Of a DNA stretch of 64,000 nt, positions 36,925 to 45,779 are shown piece after piece. The number at the start of each line of letters is the position of its first letter. Position 1 is the first letter of the stretch. A program made the translations under genes and the position numbers. The DNA is from JAFGVL01 sp963662245 (GTDB taxonomy: Bacteria; Bacteroidota; Bacteroidia; Bacteroidales; Paludibacteraceae), in NCBI GenBank assembly GCA_963662245.2, contig CAXXVQ010000008.1:496001-560000 (forward strand), read 5' to 3'. The notes below the pieces were generated by a model. That model ran no database searches and was not told where the DNA came from. It saw only the letters and a list, made by a program, of their open reading frames with translations.

Positions 36925-37677
36925 CTATAAGAATATTTCTTCAGGGTAACCTACATCAATTAGATAAAGTCCTTCTGCCGGGGCTGAGGTTCCGGCTTTG
37001 CCACGGTCTTTAGCTTCGATTACTGCTTTGAACTCGTCTGTCGTCATTTTACCACGACCAACTTGCAGCAGCGTTCCCACAATGGCACGCACCATATTGC
37101 GCAGGAAGCGGTCGGCTTGGATGGTAAACACCCACATCTCGCCACGCTGTTTCCATTCGGCACGCATGATTTTACAGTTGTTAGTTTTTACATCGGTGTG
37201 CAATTTGCTAAAACTGGTAAAGTCGATATAGTCGTACAGGCACTTTGCGGCTTCGTTCATGGCTGCGAAATCTAAGTCGGCATATATCTTAGCAGCCCAA
37301 TCATGTAAGAAAGGATTCTTTTTAGTTACCAGCCAATATTCATAAGTGCGTGATGTTGCATCAAAACGAGCATGAGCTTCTTCAATTACCGGAACGATTT
37401 TCTGGATAGAGATATCATTAGGCAAAACGCCATTTAGTCGGAATGCTAAAGCCGCAGGATTGGGTAGGGCTTCTTGTAAATCCATATGTGCCACCATCAA
37501 ACGAGCGTGAACGCCTGCATCAGTACGCCCGGCACCAACAATTTCCACTTCATGGCGTAATACTGTAGAGAGAGCCTTGTTAAGTCTTTCTTGTACAGTT
37601 ATGCCATTGGGTTGAATTTGCCAACCGTGGTAATGAGCTCCGTTGTAGGATAGGTATATGAAGTAGCGATAATTCAT
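36925..37677 (-). CDS. truA: tRNA pseudouridine(38-40) synthase
   Basis: 250 residues, normal for TruA. The catalytic Asp lies in VGAGRTDAGVHARLMVAH; other family segments are YLSYNGAHYHGWQIQPN and RFLRNMVRAIVGTLLQVG. It converts uridines 38-40 of tRNA anticodon arms to pseudouridine. It lies downstream of the M16 gene on the same strand with a 130-nt spacer that contains short hairpins, so co-transcription is uncertain. Confidence 0.97.
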   Translation of the reverse strand: MNYRYFIYLSYNGAHYHGWQIQPNGITVQERLNKALSTVLRHEVEIVGAGRTDAGVHARLMVAHMDLQEALPNPAALAFRLNGVLPNDISIQKIVPVIEEAHARFDATSRTYEYWLVTKKNPFLHDWAAKIYADLDFAAMNEAAKCLYDYIDFTSFSKLHTDVKTNNCKIMRAEWKQRGEMWVFTIQADRFLRNMVRAIVGTLLQVGRGKMTTDEFKAVIEAKDRGKAGTSAPAEGLYLIDVGYPEEIFL

Positions 37678-37807
37678 AGAATGAAAGATATTTGCCCTTC
37701 GGGCGATATTAACTTTGTGATATTTGTTCTTTCTGTTTACGATATTTTAATATCATTCCGATTTATCGGGATAAATATCTTTAATATCGGCGAAGCCAAA
37801 TATCTAT

Positions 37808-39088
37808 CTATCTCTTTCCTGCGATAACTTCGTAAAACTCTTCTTTTACAAAATATTTTTGAGCCAAAGCTTGAATTTTTTCAGCCGTGATATCTTTGAT
37901 AGTTTGAATTTGTTTTTCGTAAAATGAAATGTCTAAATCATTTGCTAGAAGTGAGATGCATGCATCAGCAATGGAGAAAGTGCCGTCAAATAAACGAGCT
38001 GCATCACCCAACATAAAGTTTTTTACCATTGCCAATTCTTCAGCTTCTACTTTTTCTTGGCAAAGCAAATCCATTTCTTTGTAAACTTCGGCAATTAATG
38101 GGTCTACATATTCAGTAGCTGTTTCTGTCCCAATTCCAAAACTTCCGCCTTCTTTCATAGCGCTTAGTGAACATCCGATGCCGTAAGTATATCCTTTTTC
38201 TTCACGGATATTTGTCATTAGGCGACTGCCAAAATAACCTCCAAGCACCGTGCTTAGCACTTTTATTCCAAAGAAATCAGGGTTGTTGCGTTGGATGCCT
38301 GTACAACCAATACGCACGGCTGATTGAATTGCATCATCTTTTGGAATTAGGTGATGTTTTTCTGTTTCAGGCGTAATTGTAAATGTTGGGTTTGCAGGAA
38401 TTGTTTCAGTTCCCCAATGTTCTTTGCCAAAGTAGTTTTCAATTTCTCCAAGCAAAGAGTCGTTGATATTGCCGGCCACAACGATTTGTAAATTGCGCGA
38501 GCCGTAATATTGATTATAAAAAGCTTTTAAATCTTCCGTGTTGATATTCTCAAAGTCCGAAGCAATAGCGGTTTTTCCATAAGGATGATTTTCGCCATAA
38601 ATGCAGGCTGAGAATTTTTTGCTTGCCAATGTTTGTACTTTTTGTTGATCCAGTAGGAAATTTTGTTTGCGTTTGTTTAATAAAACGCCAAATTCATACT
38701 CCGGAAACGATGGCCGTTTCAGCATTTCTTCAACAACCGCTAAAGTTTCTGTGACATATTTTGAAAGGCAGTAAACTGTCAGATAAGAGTAATGAAATGA
38801 TGCTGACAATTGCAACCATGAACCGTAGAAGTCTAGTTTTTCAGCAATCTGTTGTGAGCTTAAGTTGGCAGTGCCTTCTTTCAGCATCTGATTAGATAGG
38901 TTTGCAACCAAAGCTTTAGGTTGATGCCACGCACCTACGCCAATCATAAAATCAATACGAACAACTTCTTGTGCGTTGTCGCGGATTAAATGCAATGGCG
39001 TTCCGTTGGATAATTTCACTTGCTCAAATTCCGGTAATGGAATTGAAGTGATAGGCTTTATTTCGGGTTGTATGGTTCGGTCTAGCAT
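37808..39088 (-). CDS. M16-family (insulinase-like) protein lacking the zinc motif
   Basis: 426 residues with the two-domain M16 half-clamshell fold: DFMIGVGAWHQPKALVANLS at the start, then NQYYGSRNLQIVVAGNI and VLGGYFGSRLMTNIREEKGYTYGIG. At the position of the HxxEH zinc motif it reads NLSNQMLKEGT, so both His and the catalytic Glu are replaced. It should therefore be a non-catalytic M16 subunit, like the partner in two-subunit processing peptidases. No catalytic M16 gene is adjacent. No signal peptide is seen. Its true partner or role is unknown. Confidence 0.88.
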   Translation of the reverse strand: MLDRTIQPEIKPITSIPLPEFEQVKLSNGTPLHLIRDNAQEVVRIDFMIGVGAWHQPKALVANLSNQMLKEGTANLSSQQIAEKLDFYGSWLQLSASFHYSYLTVYCLSKYVTETLAVVEEMLKRPSFPEYEFGVLLNKRKQNFLLDQQKVQTLASKKFSACIYGENHPYGKTAIASDFENINTEDLKAFYNQYYGSRNLQIVVAGNINDSLLGEIENYFGKEHWGTETIPANPTFTITPETEKHHLIPKDDAIQSAVRIGCTGIQRNNPDFFGIKVLSTVLGGYFGSRLMTNIREEKGYTYGIGCSLSAMKEGGSFGIGTETATEYVDPLIAEVYKEMDLLCQEKVEAEELAMVKNFMLGDAARLFDGTFSIADACISLLANDLDISFYEKQIQTIKDITAEKIQALAQKYFVKEEFYEVIAGKR

Positions 39089-39089
39089 A

Positions 39090-39158
39090 TATCAATGTAC
39101 AAATTTGCTAATATGCCAATGTGCCAATGAAAGAATTAGCACATTAGTCTTATTGGCA
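39090..39158. repeat. A/T-rich intergenic repeat built of gccaat/gctaat units
   Basis: Contains ATTTGCTAATATGCCAATGT, then GTGCCAATG and, in the other orientation, TTAGCACATTAG and TATTGGCATAT, forming an imperfect inverted repeat between kdsB and the M16 gene. Similar motifs occur at 13795-13850 (rsmE-folD) and 45780-45865 (hisG-hisD). Confidence 0.5.
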
Positions 39159-39160
39159 TA

Positions 39161-39934
39161 TTATTTCTGTTTTTTCATGAAAGCGATTGCTTTCTCCATA
39201 TCTTCAGGGGTATCTATCCCAATTGTTTCTTGCGTGGTAATGCCGACTTTAATTTTATAGCCGTTCTCTAACCAGCGCAACTGCTCCAAACTTTCCACCA
39301 ATTCAAGCGGTGATTGTGGTAGAGCTGTAATTTCTTTTAGCACTTCAGCTTTGTAAGCGTATAAGCCGATGTGTTTATAGTATGTATGACTTTTTAGCCA
39401 TTCGGTATGTTCAGCTCCGCGCTTGTATGGAATAATCGAGCGAGAGAAATACAACGCCTCACTATTTTGATTCAATACCACTTTTGGTGAGTTTGGATTG
39501 AATAAAGCCTCAAATTCATCTTCCTCGGTAAATGCTTTTACCAGTGTCGCCAATTGAGTGTTTGCGTCATTGAAACAAGCTTTCAATGCCTCAATCTGTG
39601 CCCCTTGAATAAACGGCTCATCCCCTTGAATATTGATTACGATATCTTGCTCTTTACTCACTTCTTGCTCCTCACCTCTAATTTTCTGGTATGCTTCATA
39701 GCAACGGTCAGTTCCGCTTTGATGATGTTCCCCCGTCATAACAACCTTTCCGCCAAAACCGATAACTGCGTCGTAGATGCGTTGGTCATCAGTGGCTACA
39801 TAAACAGCATCCAACAAACCCTGTACTTGTTCGTACACGCGTTGTATCATTGGTTTTCCTGCCATATCAGCCAATGGTTTACCCGGAAAGCGGGTAGAAG
39901 CGAAGCGAGCAGGGATTATTCCTAGAAATTTCAT
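39161..39934 (-). CDS. kdsB: 3-deoxy-manno-octulosonate cytidylyltransferase
   Basis: 257 residues from the ATG at 39934 (a TTG at 39940 overlapping the RAYT stop would add two). It makes CMP-Kdo, the activated sugar for the lipopolysaccharide core, in the cytoplasm. Motifs: IIPARFASTRFPGKPLADM at the N-terminus, VYVATDDQRI, MTGEHHQSGTDRCYEA and INIQGDEPFI. It starts just after the RAYT gene and may be read from the transposase transcript, but its own start is well defined. Confidence 0.96.
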   Translation of the reverse strand: MKFLGIIPARFASTRFPGKPLADMAGKPMIQRVYEQVQGLLDAVYVATDDQRIYDAVIGFGGKVVMTGEHHQSGTDRCYEAYQKIRGEEQEVSKEQDIVINIQGDEPFIQGAQIEALKACFNDANTQLATLVKAFTEEDEFEALFNPNSPKVVLNQNSEALYFSRSIIPYKRGAEHTEWLKSHTYYKHIGLYAYKAEVLKEITALPQSPLELVESLEQLRWLENGYKIKVGITTQETIGIDTPEDMEKAIAFMKKQK

Positions 39935-39936
39935 AT

Positions 39937-40386
39937 TCAATCTTTTAAGAAATATTCTTCTTTTATTTCAATGTCGTTTTCTACAAGCAATTTACGATAT
40001 TCATCTGCAAAGGTAGTTATTGCATGATGTTCTCGTTGATTAGCAATGTAATTTTTCACGGTTTCTAATTCATTTTTGCTGTATGTGAGAGCAGCATAAC
40101 CTTCTGCCCAAGCTTTGAAGTTTGGGAATTCAGAATGATTCTTTAAGTAACCGTTTGTTGTTGTCTTTAATTCTTTAACCAAGTTTGCAATTGATAAAGA
40201 GGGGTGGAGCTCAATCAATAAATGAATGTGATCGGGCATCCCATTTATGCGAAAGAGTTTACACTTTTTATTTTCCATAAAACCCCAGATATAACGATAC
40301 AGAATTTCTGATTTATCGTTAGGTATAGTGTATTCGCTGTATTTTGTGCGAAACACTATGTGGTATAGGATTTTAGTGTAGCTCAT
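39937..40386 (-). CDS. REP-associated tyrosine transposase (RAYT, Y1_Tnp family)
   Basis: 149 residues from the ATG at 40386 (a longer frame from 40482 lies within repeat DNA). The HUH single-strand nuclease motif is PDHIHLLIEL near residue 62, and the catalytic Tyr is in VKNYIANQREHH near residue 115. RAYTs nick single-stranded palindromic (REP) DNA by forming a covalent tyrosine link and are generally single-copy and non-mobile. It is directly followed by kdsB, and upstream lies about 1 kb of palindromic repeats, the expected RAYT/REP arrangement. A plain IS200-like transposase is the alternative, but no IS200 ends or second gene are seen. Confidence 0.88.
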   Translation of the reverse strand: MSYTKILYHIVFRTKYSEYTIPNDKSEILYRYIWGFMENKKCKLFRINGMPDHIHLLIELHPSLSIANLVKELKTTTNGYLKNHSEFPNFKAWAEGYAALTYSKNELETVKNYIANQREHHAITTFADEYRKLLVENDIEIKEEYFLKD

Positions 40387-40389
40387 TCC

Positions 40390-41342
40390 TTGTGTCACTC
40401 TTCGAGTGCTAGTTTTTGTTTGTTCTTTCTGCCATGGGCTTTCGTCCGCAGTTACCATTGTGCCGTCTTTCAGACTTTCCACGGGTTCACTTTGTTCACC
40501 CGCGGTTACTAATGTTTTGCCCTTCGGACAAAATAGAAAACCAGAGCTTTTATTTTTTGAACTCGAAGAGTTTTACATTACTAACCGCGGGTGAAACCCG
40601 TGGTTATGAATAGAGAAAATGTCTTCCACTCGGAGAGTGGCACAATAAACTATAGCGATATTTTTCGAGATGCTATCAAGTTTTTTCTTTATAGGTTTTC
40701 CTCAGTACTTATCTATGTTCCACTTTTCGAGTGGTGGTTTTTGTTTGTTCTTTCTGCCATGGGCTTTCGTCCGCGGTTATCATTGTGCCGTCTTTCAGAC
40801 GGAGTATCTTGGTTTCCGTTTTATCCACGGGTTCACTTTGTTCGCCCGCGGTTACCGATGTATTGTCCTTCGGACAAAATAGAAAACCAGAGCCTTTATT
40901 TTTTGAACTCGAAGAGTTTCACATTACTAACCGCGGGTGAAACCCGTGGTTATGAATAGAGAAAATATCTTCCACTCGGAGAGTGGCACAATAAACTATA
41001 GCGATATTTTTCGAGATGCTATCAAGTTTTTTCTTTATAGGTTTTCCTCAGTACTTATCTATGTTCCACTTTTCGAGTGGTGGTTTTTGTTTGTTCTTTC
41101 TGCCATGGGCTTTCGTCCGCAGTTACCATTGTGCCGTCTTTCAGACTTTCCACGGGTTCACTTTGTTCACCCGCGGTTACTAATGTTTTGTCCTTCGGAC
41201 AATAACTTCTTCGTTCTAAATTTAAATAATCAAAAGATAACCCTTCACTGTTTCAAACTCGAAGAGTTCCACATTATTAACCACGGGTTTCACCCGTGGT
41301 ATTTGAAGTCGAAGATAATGCCACTCGGAGAGTGGAACTTCT
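40390..41342. repeat. Tandem array of palindromic (REP-like) repeats beside the RAYT
   Basis: About 950 bases without a real gene. Two full units and one partial repeat in tandem: the marker GCCATGGGCTTTCGTCCGC begins at 40431, 40756 and 41102 (offsets 325 and 346; the middle unit has about 21 extra bases). Each unit carries several short hairpins: GTCTTTCAGAC, CCACGGGT...ACCCGCGG, TGTCCTTCGGACA, GAACTCGAAGAGTTC-like, CCGCGGGTGAAACCCGTGG (40585-40603), CCACTCGGAGAGTGG (40626-40640) and CCACTTTTCGAGTGG (40720-40734). The array ends with the perfect palindrome CCACGGGTTTCACCCGTGG at 41281-41299. Short open frames across it repeat with the unit and are not genes. Confidence 0.9.
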
Positions 41343-42470
41343 TTATAAAACCCCCTTAGTACTAGGTAATTCGTAATTAAAAATATCTCTCTTAATCGCC
41401 ATTTTGATGGCTTTGGCTAAGGCTTTAAAGATACCTTCTATTTTGTGGTGCTCGTTGTCGCCTTCGGCTTTGATGTTTAGGTTCATCTTAGCTGCATCGC
41501 TAAGCGATTTGAAGAAATGTAAGAACATTTCCGTTGGCATGTCGCCCACTTTTTCGCGTTTGAAATCAGCATCCCAAACTAACCACGGACGGCCACCGAA
41601 ATCTAATGCCACTTGGCACAGGCTTTCGTCCATAGGCAGGCAGAAGCCGTAACGCTCAATGCCGCGTTTGTTGCCCAAAGCTTTTTGTAGCGCCTCGCCT
41701 AAAGCGATAGCAGTATCTTCGATTGTGTGGTGCTCGTCCACTTCTAGGTCGCCCTTCACTTTGATAGTCAGGTCCATGCCCGAGTGTTTGCCAATTTGCT
41801 CCAACATGTGGTCGAAGAATTTTAAGCCTGTATCTACCTGTGCAGTTCCTTTTCCGTCGAGGTTCATTTCAACGAAGATTTCTGTTTCCTTTGTGTTGCG
41901 TTGTACGGTTGCACGACGCTCTCCTGCAAAAAGGAATTCGCTAATTTCGTCCCAACTTTGAGTCACCAATGCACAGTGCTCAGTCAAATTATTTTCGGTC
42001 AACAGCTGTTCTGCTGTTTCTTTATCTTGTATAAAAATAGCTTTGCAGCCAAGGTTTTTAGCCAACATCACATCCGTAAGGCGATCGCCAATAACGAAGC
42101 TGCCAGCCAAATCATGATGCCCTTTCATGTATTCAGTAAGCAGACCTGTTCCCGGTTTGCGGGTAGGCGCGTTTTCGTGCGGGTAAGTTGGGTCAATTAA
42201 AACCTCGTCAAATTCCACACCCTCATTGCGGAAAACTTCCTCCATTTTACCCTGCACGGTATCGAAGCTCTCTTGCGGATTTGCATCTGTACCCAATCCA
42301 TCTTGATTAGTTACAATCACAAATTCGAAATCAAGGTTTTTCTTGATAAAATACAAGTTGCGGATTACACCCGGAAGAAATACCAACTGGTGTAAAGTAT
42401 CTACTTGAAAGGTAACTGGCGGCTCTACGATTAGCGTTCCGTCACGGTCTATAAATAGGGCTTTTTTCAT
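41343..42470 (-). CDS. hisB: Bifunctional histidinol-phosphatase / imidazoleglycerol-phosphate dehydratase
   Basis: 375 residues in two domains. The N-terminal HAD phosphatase (DRDGTLIVEPP near residue 8, TNQDGLG, GDRLTDVMLAKNLG) removes the phosphate of histidinol phosphate. The C-terminal dehydratase (from about residue 185) has DHMLEQIGKHSG, DEHHTIEDTAIALGEAL and EGDNEHHKIEGIFKALA metal-binding His motifs. Together they perform steps 7 and 9 of histidine synthesis. It is the last his gene in the operon here; hisH, hisA, hisF and hisIE are absent from the window, and the palindromic array begins right at its 3' end. Confidence 0.97.
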   Translation of the reverse strand: MKKALFIDRDGTLIVEPPVTFQVDTLHQLVFLPGVIRNLYFIKKNLDFEFVIVTNQDGLGTDANPQESFDTVQGKMEEVFRNEGVEFDEVLIDPTYPHENAPTRKPGTGLLTEYMKGHHDLAGSFVIGDRLTDVMLAKNLGCKAIFIQDKETAEQLLTENNLTEHCALVTQSWDEISEFLFAGERRATVQRNTKETEIFVEMNLDGKGTAQVDTGLKFFDHMLEQIGKHSGMDLTIKVKGDLEVDEHHTIEDTAIALGEALQKALGNKRGIERYGFCLPMDESLCQVALDFGGRPWLVWDADFKREKVGDMPTEMFLHFFKSLSDAAKMNLNIKAEGDNEHHKIEGIFKALAKAIKMAIKRDIFNYELPSTKGVL

Positions 42471-42509
42471 ATCTTGTTTTGTAATCTTATGGGTTGTTTT
42501 TTGTATTCA

Positions 42510-43337
42510 TCAGAATTCATCATGAAATATTCTTAACCCTCTAGGAACATTCTCATTAATTAAACGAGAGCCAATGTAGCCATAGAAGCCTAAAATGATA
42601 ATAATGAATAAGGTTTTAGGTATTAGAAATAAGTCAATTTTAAAAAATGATTCATCAAAATATAATCCAATTGGAGTTAAAATACACACCAACAACATTA
42701 AATATCCAGTCGTTTTTCTAAAAATTCTTTCTGGTAGTTTTCTTAGCCTACTTTTTAGCCCTTTTTCAATAAATGCAGGGTAGAGCTTATTGCTTTTCCT
42801 ATTTATATTATTGCAAGATTTTATCGTACCAATTATTTGCACTGAGTTTGAATTATTTGCATTATGATATAATTGAATTATTGCCCCTTGCTTATAATCG
42901 ATATAGTCAAAGTCTAATTTGTATTTGTGATCGTCAATTTTTATAAGATTGAAGTTATTTGCTTCTTTTTTTGAGAAAATGATTTCAGCATCTAGAAATT
43001 TATAATCAGTGTCTATATTAATTATTACAGGATCTGATGGAGCAATGTCGTTATTGTGGATTGTCTCTTTTCCTGCGTTCCAGAATGCAAGTTTTGTAAT
43101 TGTTAATGTTTCTACTTCTTTTCCCTGATATAATATATTGACACTATTAATTTTGTTAATATTTTCTTTGACAAGATTTATAGATCTAGTTATGTATATT
43201 GGTTTTTTTTCCTTTTTACCTTTTTTATAATGGTATATTGCGATTATTATAGCCAATGTTGCTATTATAAATGTTGTAACATTAAAATAAGTATTTCCAT
43301 CGAAAAATGTTTGGATGTTATGCAAAATGTCGCTCAT
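42510..43337 (-). CDS. Unknown membrane protein inside the histidine operon
   Basis: 275 residues with an N-terminal membrane helix (FIIATLAIIIAIYHY) and two C-terminal helices (TTGYLMLLVCILTPIGLYF and TLFIIIILGFYGYIG). Between them lies a beta-rich soluble part starting at ITRSINLVKENINK and containing GKEVETLTITKLAFWNAGKET. Its ATG begins 2 nt after the hisC stop, and hisB follows 39 nt after its own stop, so it is read with the his genes. No role in histidine synthesis is known for such a protein. It is visibly richer in A+T and in Asn/Lys/Ile codons than the flanking his genes, which suggests later insertion. Family not recognised. Confidence 0.75.
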   Translation of the reverse strand: MSDILHNIQTFFDGNTYFNVTTFIIATLAIIIAIYHYKKGKKEKKPIYITRSINLVKENINKINSVNILYQGKEVETLTITKLAFWNAGKETIHNNDIAPSDPVIINIDTDYKFLDAEIIFSKKEANNFNLIKIDDHKYKLDFDYIDYKQGAIIQLYHNANNSNSVQIIGTIKSCNNINRKSNKLYPAFIEKGLKSRLRKLPERIFRKTTGYLMLLVCILTPIGLYFDESFFKIDLFLIPKTLFIIIILGFYGYIGSRLINENVPRGLRIFHDEF

Positions 43338-43339
43338 AT

Positions 43340-44374
43340 TTAGATATTTATAGTTTTTAGAGTTTGCATCAAAACCTCATTCTCCTCTTTAGTTCCAACA
43401 GTAATACGCAAGCAGCCTAAGCAAAGAGAAACCGTGTTGCGGTTGCGCACTATAATGCCTTTGTCTACTAGGTATTTGTACACAGCGTTTGCATCCGGCA
43501 CTTTTACTAATATAAAATTAGAGTCAGTTGGATGAATTTCTTCTACAAATGGCAGGGCTTTTAATTCCTGAGTAAGGAGGTTGCGTTGTTCTAACAGCAT
43601 TTTTACCCATTCATTTTTGCGTTCCACTTGGTCGAGGTGTTCGCTTACAAAATCCTGCGTTAGCTTATTTATGTTGTAAGGATATTTTACCTTGTTGAAA
43701 TAGCTGATAATTTCCGGTGAAGCAAATGCCATCCCGCAGCGCACAGAAGCCAAGCCCCAAGCTTTAGAGAAGGTTTGCAGCACGATGATATTCGGGTATT
43801 TATCCAAATCTGCTAACCACGAAGCTTCTGAAGAGAAATCTACATAGGCCTCGTCAATTACCACAATGCCTTTGAAGCCATTCACCACTTTTAGCATTTC
43901 TTGGCGGTTAAGCAAGTTGCCCGTTGGGTTGTTTGGCGAGCAAAGGAAAACGATTTTTGTGTGCTCGTCGATAATCTTTAGTACGCGGTCGCCATCAAGA
44001 GTGAAGTCGCTATTTAGCAGCACTTTGCGGTATTCTACATTGTTGACATCGGCACATACTTGGTACATGCCGTAAGAAGGATCGATAGCTACTACATTGT
44101 CGTGTTGAGGCTCACAGAATATACGAAATGCTAGGTCGATAGGTTCATCGCTACCATTACCTAGCATGATTTGTTCTGCTTTAATATTTTTCAGTTTCGC
44201 AATCTTCTCCTTTAGTTCCCATTGCATCGGGTCTGGATAGCGATTGTAGGGTGCATTCATAGGGTTCTCGTTTGCATCGAGATACACAGATGCTTCGCCT
44301 TTGAATTCATCGCGTGCGCATGAATAAGGTTTTAAGGCGAAAATATTTGGGCGAACTAATTTAGATAAGTCCAT
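43340..44374 (-). CDS. hisC: Histidinol-phosphate aminotransferase
   Basis: 344 residues, a class I/II PLP aminotransferase. The PLP Lys is in LQTFSKAWGLASVRCGMAFA; other motifs are LDANENPMNAPYNRYPDP at the N-terminus, MLGNGSDEPIDLAFRIF and LCSPNNPTGNLLNRQEM. It transfers an amino group from glutamate to imidazole acetol phosphate, step 8 of histidine synthesis. It follows hisD after a 119-nt spacer with two G/C-rich palindromes and is coupled to the unknown membrane protein gene downstream. Confidence 0.97.
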   Translation of the reverse strand: MDLSKLVRPNIFALKPYSCARDEFKGEASVYLDANENPMNAPYNRYPDPMQWELKEKIAKLKNIKAEQIMLGNGSDEPIDLAFRIFCEPQHDNVVAIDPSYGMYQVCADVNNVEYRKVLLNSDFTLDGDRVLKIIDEHTKIVFLCSPNNPTGNLLNRQEMLKVVNGFKGIVVIDEAYVDFSSEASWLADLDKYPNIIVLQTFSKAWGLASVRCGMAFASPEIISYFNKVKYPYNINKLTQDFVSEHLDQVERKNEWVKMLLEQRNLLTQELKALPFVEEIHPTDSNFILVKVPDANAVYKYLVDKGIIVRNRNTVSLCLGCLRITVGTKEENEVLMQTLKTINI

Positions 44375-44389
44375 AGTTGTATTGTATTA

Positions 44390-44480
44390 CCCCCAACCCC
44401 CTAAAGGGGGCTTTGGTGTTGTGCAAACCTTTTGTGGTTTTCAATATTGTTAGTGTATTCCCAAGTCCCCTTTAGGGGAT
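44390..44480. repeat. Pair of G/C-rich palindromes in the hisD-hisC spacer
   Basis: CCCCCTAAAGGGGG at 44397-44410 and CCCCTTTAGGGG at 44467-44478, in inverted orientation to each other with flanking CCCCCAACCC and GATTTAGGGGTG. The type is familiar from intergenic regions of Bacteroidota. Being inside an operon, they could form mRNA hairpins affecting stability or relative expression of hisC. Confidence 0.6.
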
Positions 44481-44493
44481 TTAGGGGTGTTTT

Positions 44494-45771
44494 TTATTTC
44501 TTCATTCTTAGCGTCACCGCATTCTTGTGTGCAAAAAGCAATTCGTTTTCTGCCATTAACTCAATTGAAGGTCCTATTTTTTCTAAACCTTCAGGCGTAA
44601 TTTCTTGGAAGGTGATTTTTTTGCAGAAACTGTCCAGATTTACACCGCTGTATGCTTTAGCGTAACCATTGGTTGGTAAAGTATGGTTTGTTCCTGATGC
44701 GTAATCACCGGCACTTTCCGGAGTTAAGTGTCCCAAGAATATTGAACCTGCATTGGTAATCTGATTGGCAATCTCCATATAGTTTTCAGTAGAGATAATC
44801 AGGTGTTCCGGTGCATATTCATTGGTGATATCAATCACTTCCTGTAAATCTTTCACCACGATTATTTTGCTGTGTTCAAGGGCTTGTTTGGCAAGATCAA
44901 CGCGTGGAAGTTTTTCCACTTGTTGGTAAACCTCAATCATTACCTGATCAGCTAGTTTCTCGCTAGTGGTGATTAGTATTGCCTGACTGTCCACACCATG
45001 TTCTGCTTGCGAAAGCATATCCGCTGCTACAAAAGCAGGGTTTGCTGTTTCATCAGCAAGTACTTCTACTTCCGATGGGCCAGCAGGCATGTCGATAGCC
45101 ACTTCTTTTAATGAAACTACCTGTTTTGCTGCGGTCACATACTGATTGCCGGGTCCGAAAATCTTGTACACTTTCGGTACGCTTTCTGTTCCGTATGCCA
45201 TTGCGCCAATAGCTTGTACGCCACCAGCTTTAAAGATTTTGCTTACACCCGCCACTTTTGCAGCGAACAGCACAGCAGGGTGAATGTTCCCTTCCTTGTT
45301 AGGAGGGGAGCAAAGCACAATCTCTTTGCAACCTGCAATTTGAGCCGGAATAGCCAACATAAGCACAGTTGAGAATAAAGGAGCTGTTCCACCTGGAATG
45401 TATAAGCCAACTTTGTCAATAGCCACAGCCTTTTGCCAACAAGTAACGCCAGGCATGGTCTCTATTTTGGGCAAGTCGTGTTTTTGTGCTGCATGGAATT
45501 TTTCGATGTTTCCTTTTGCTAACACGATTGCAGCTTTCAGGTCTTCAGAAACTAGTTTTTCGGCAGCTGTCATTTCGGCTTCAGTAACTTGAAGACTGCT
45601 TAGCTCAACTTTGTCAAATTTTAGCTCGTATTCCTTTACGGCTTCATCACCACGACTGCGCACATCATTCAACACAACTTTGACAGTTTCCATAAGGCTA
45701 CTGTTATCGTGTGCCGGACGAGCAAGAATATTTGCCCAGTCTGATGTGGCAGGATATTTTATAAGTTTCAT
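44494..45771 (-). CDS. hisD: Histidinol dehydrogenase
   Basis: 425 residues, the usual length. It oxidises L-histidinol to L-histidine in two NAD-dependent steps with a zinc ion. Motifs: GLYIPGGTAPLFSTVLMLAI, FGPGNQYVTAAKQ, AIDMPAGPSEVEVLADETAN, LSQAEHGVDSQAILIT and HLTPESAGDYASGTNHTLPT. It lies 94 nt after hisG, with an A/T-rich inverted repeat in the spacer, and upstream of hisC. Confidence 0.98.
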   Translation of the reverse strand: MKLIKYPATSDWANILARPAHDNSSLMETVKVVLNDVRSRGDEAVKEYELKFDKVELSSLQVTEAEMTAAEKLVSEDLKAAIVLAKGNIEKFHAAQKHDLPKIETMPGVTCWQKAVAIDKVGLYIPGGTAPLFSTVLMLAIPAQIAGCKEIVLCSPPNKEGNIHPAVLFAAKVAGVSKIFKAGGVQAIGAMAYGTESVPKVYKIFGPGNQYVTAAKQVVSLKEVAIDMPAGPSEVEVLADETANPAFVAADMLSQAEHGVDSQAILITTSEKLADQVMIEVYQQVEKLPRVDLAKQALEHSKIIVVKDLQEVIDITNEYAPEHLIISTENYMEIANQITNAGSIFLGHLTPESAGDYASGTNHTLPTNGYAKAYSGVNLDSFCKKITFQEITPEGLEKIGPSIELMAENELLFAHKNAVTLRMKK

Positions 45772-45779
45772 ATCTTTTA

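Noticed and set aside
40387..41342. Several open frames of 60-140 codons in the repeat array
   Set aside because: They repeat with the tandem unit, lack start signals and family features, and the DNA is explained by palindromic repeats.
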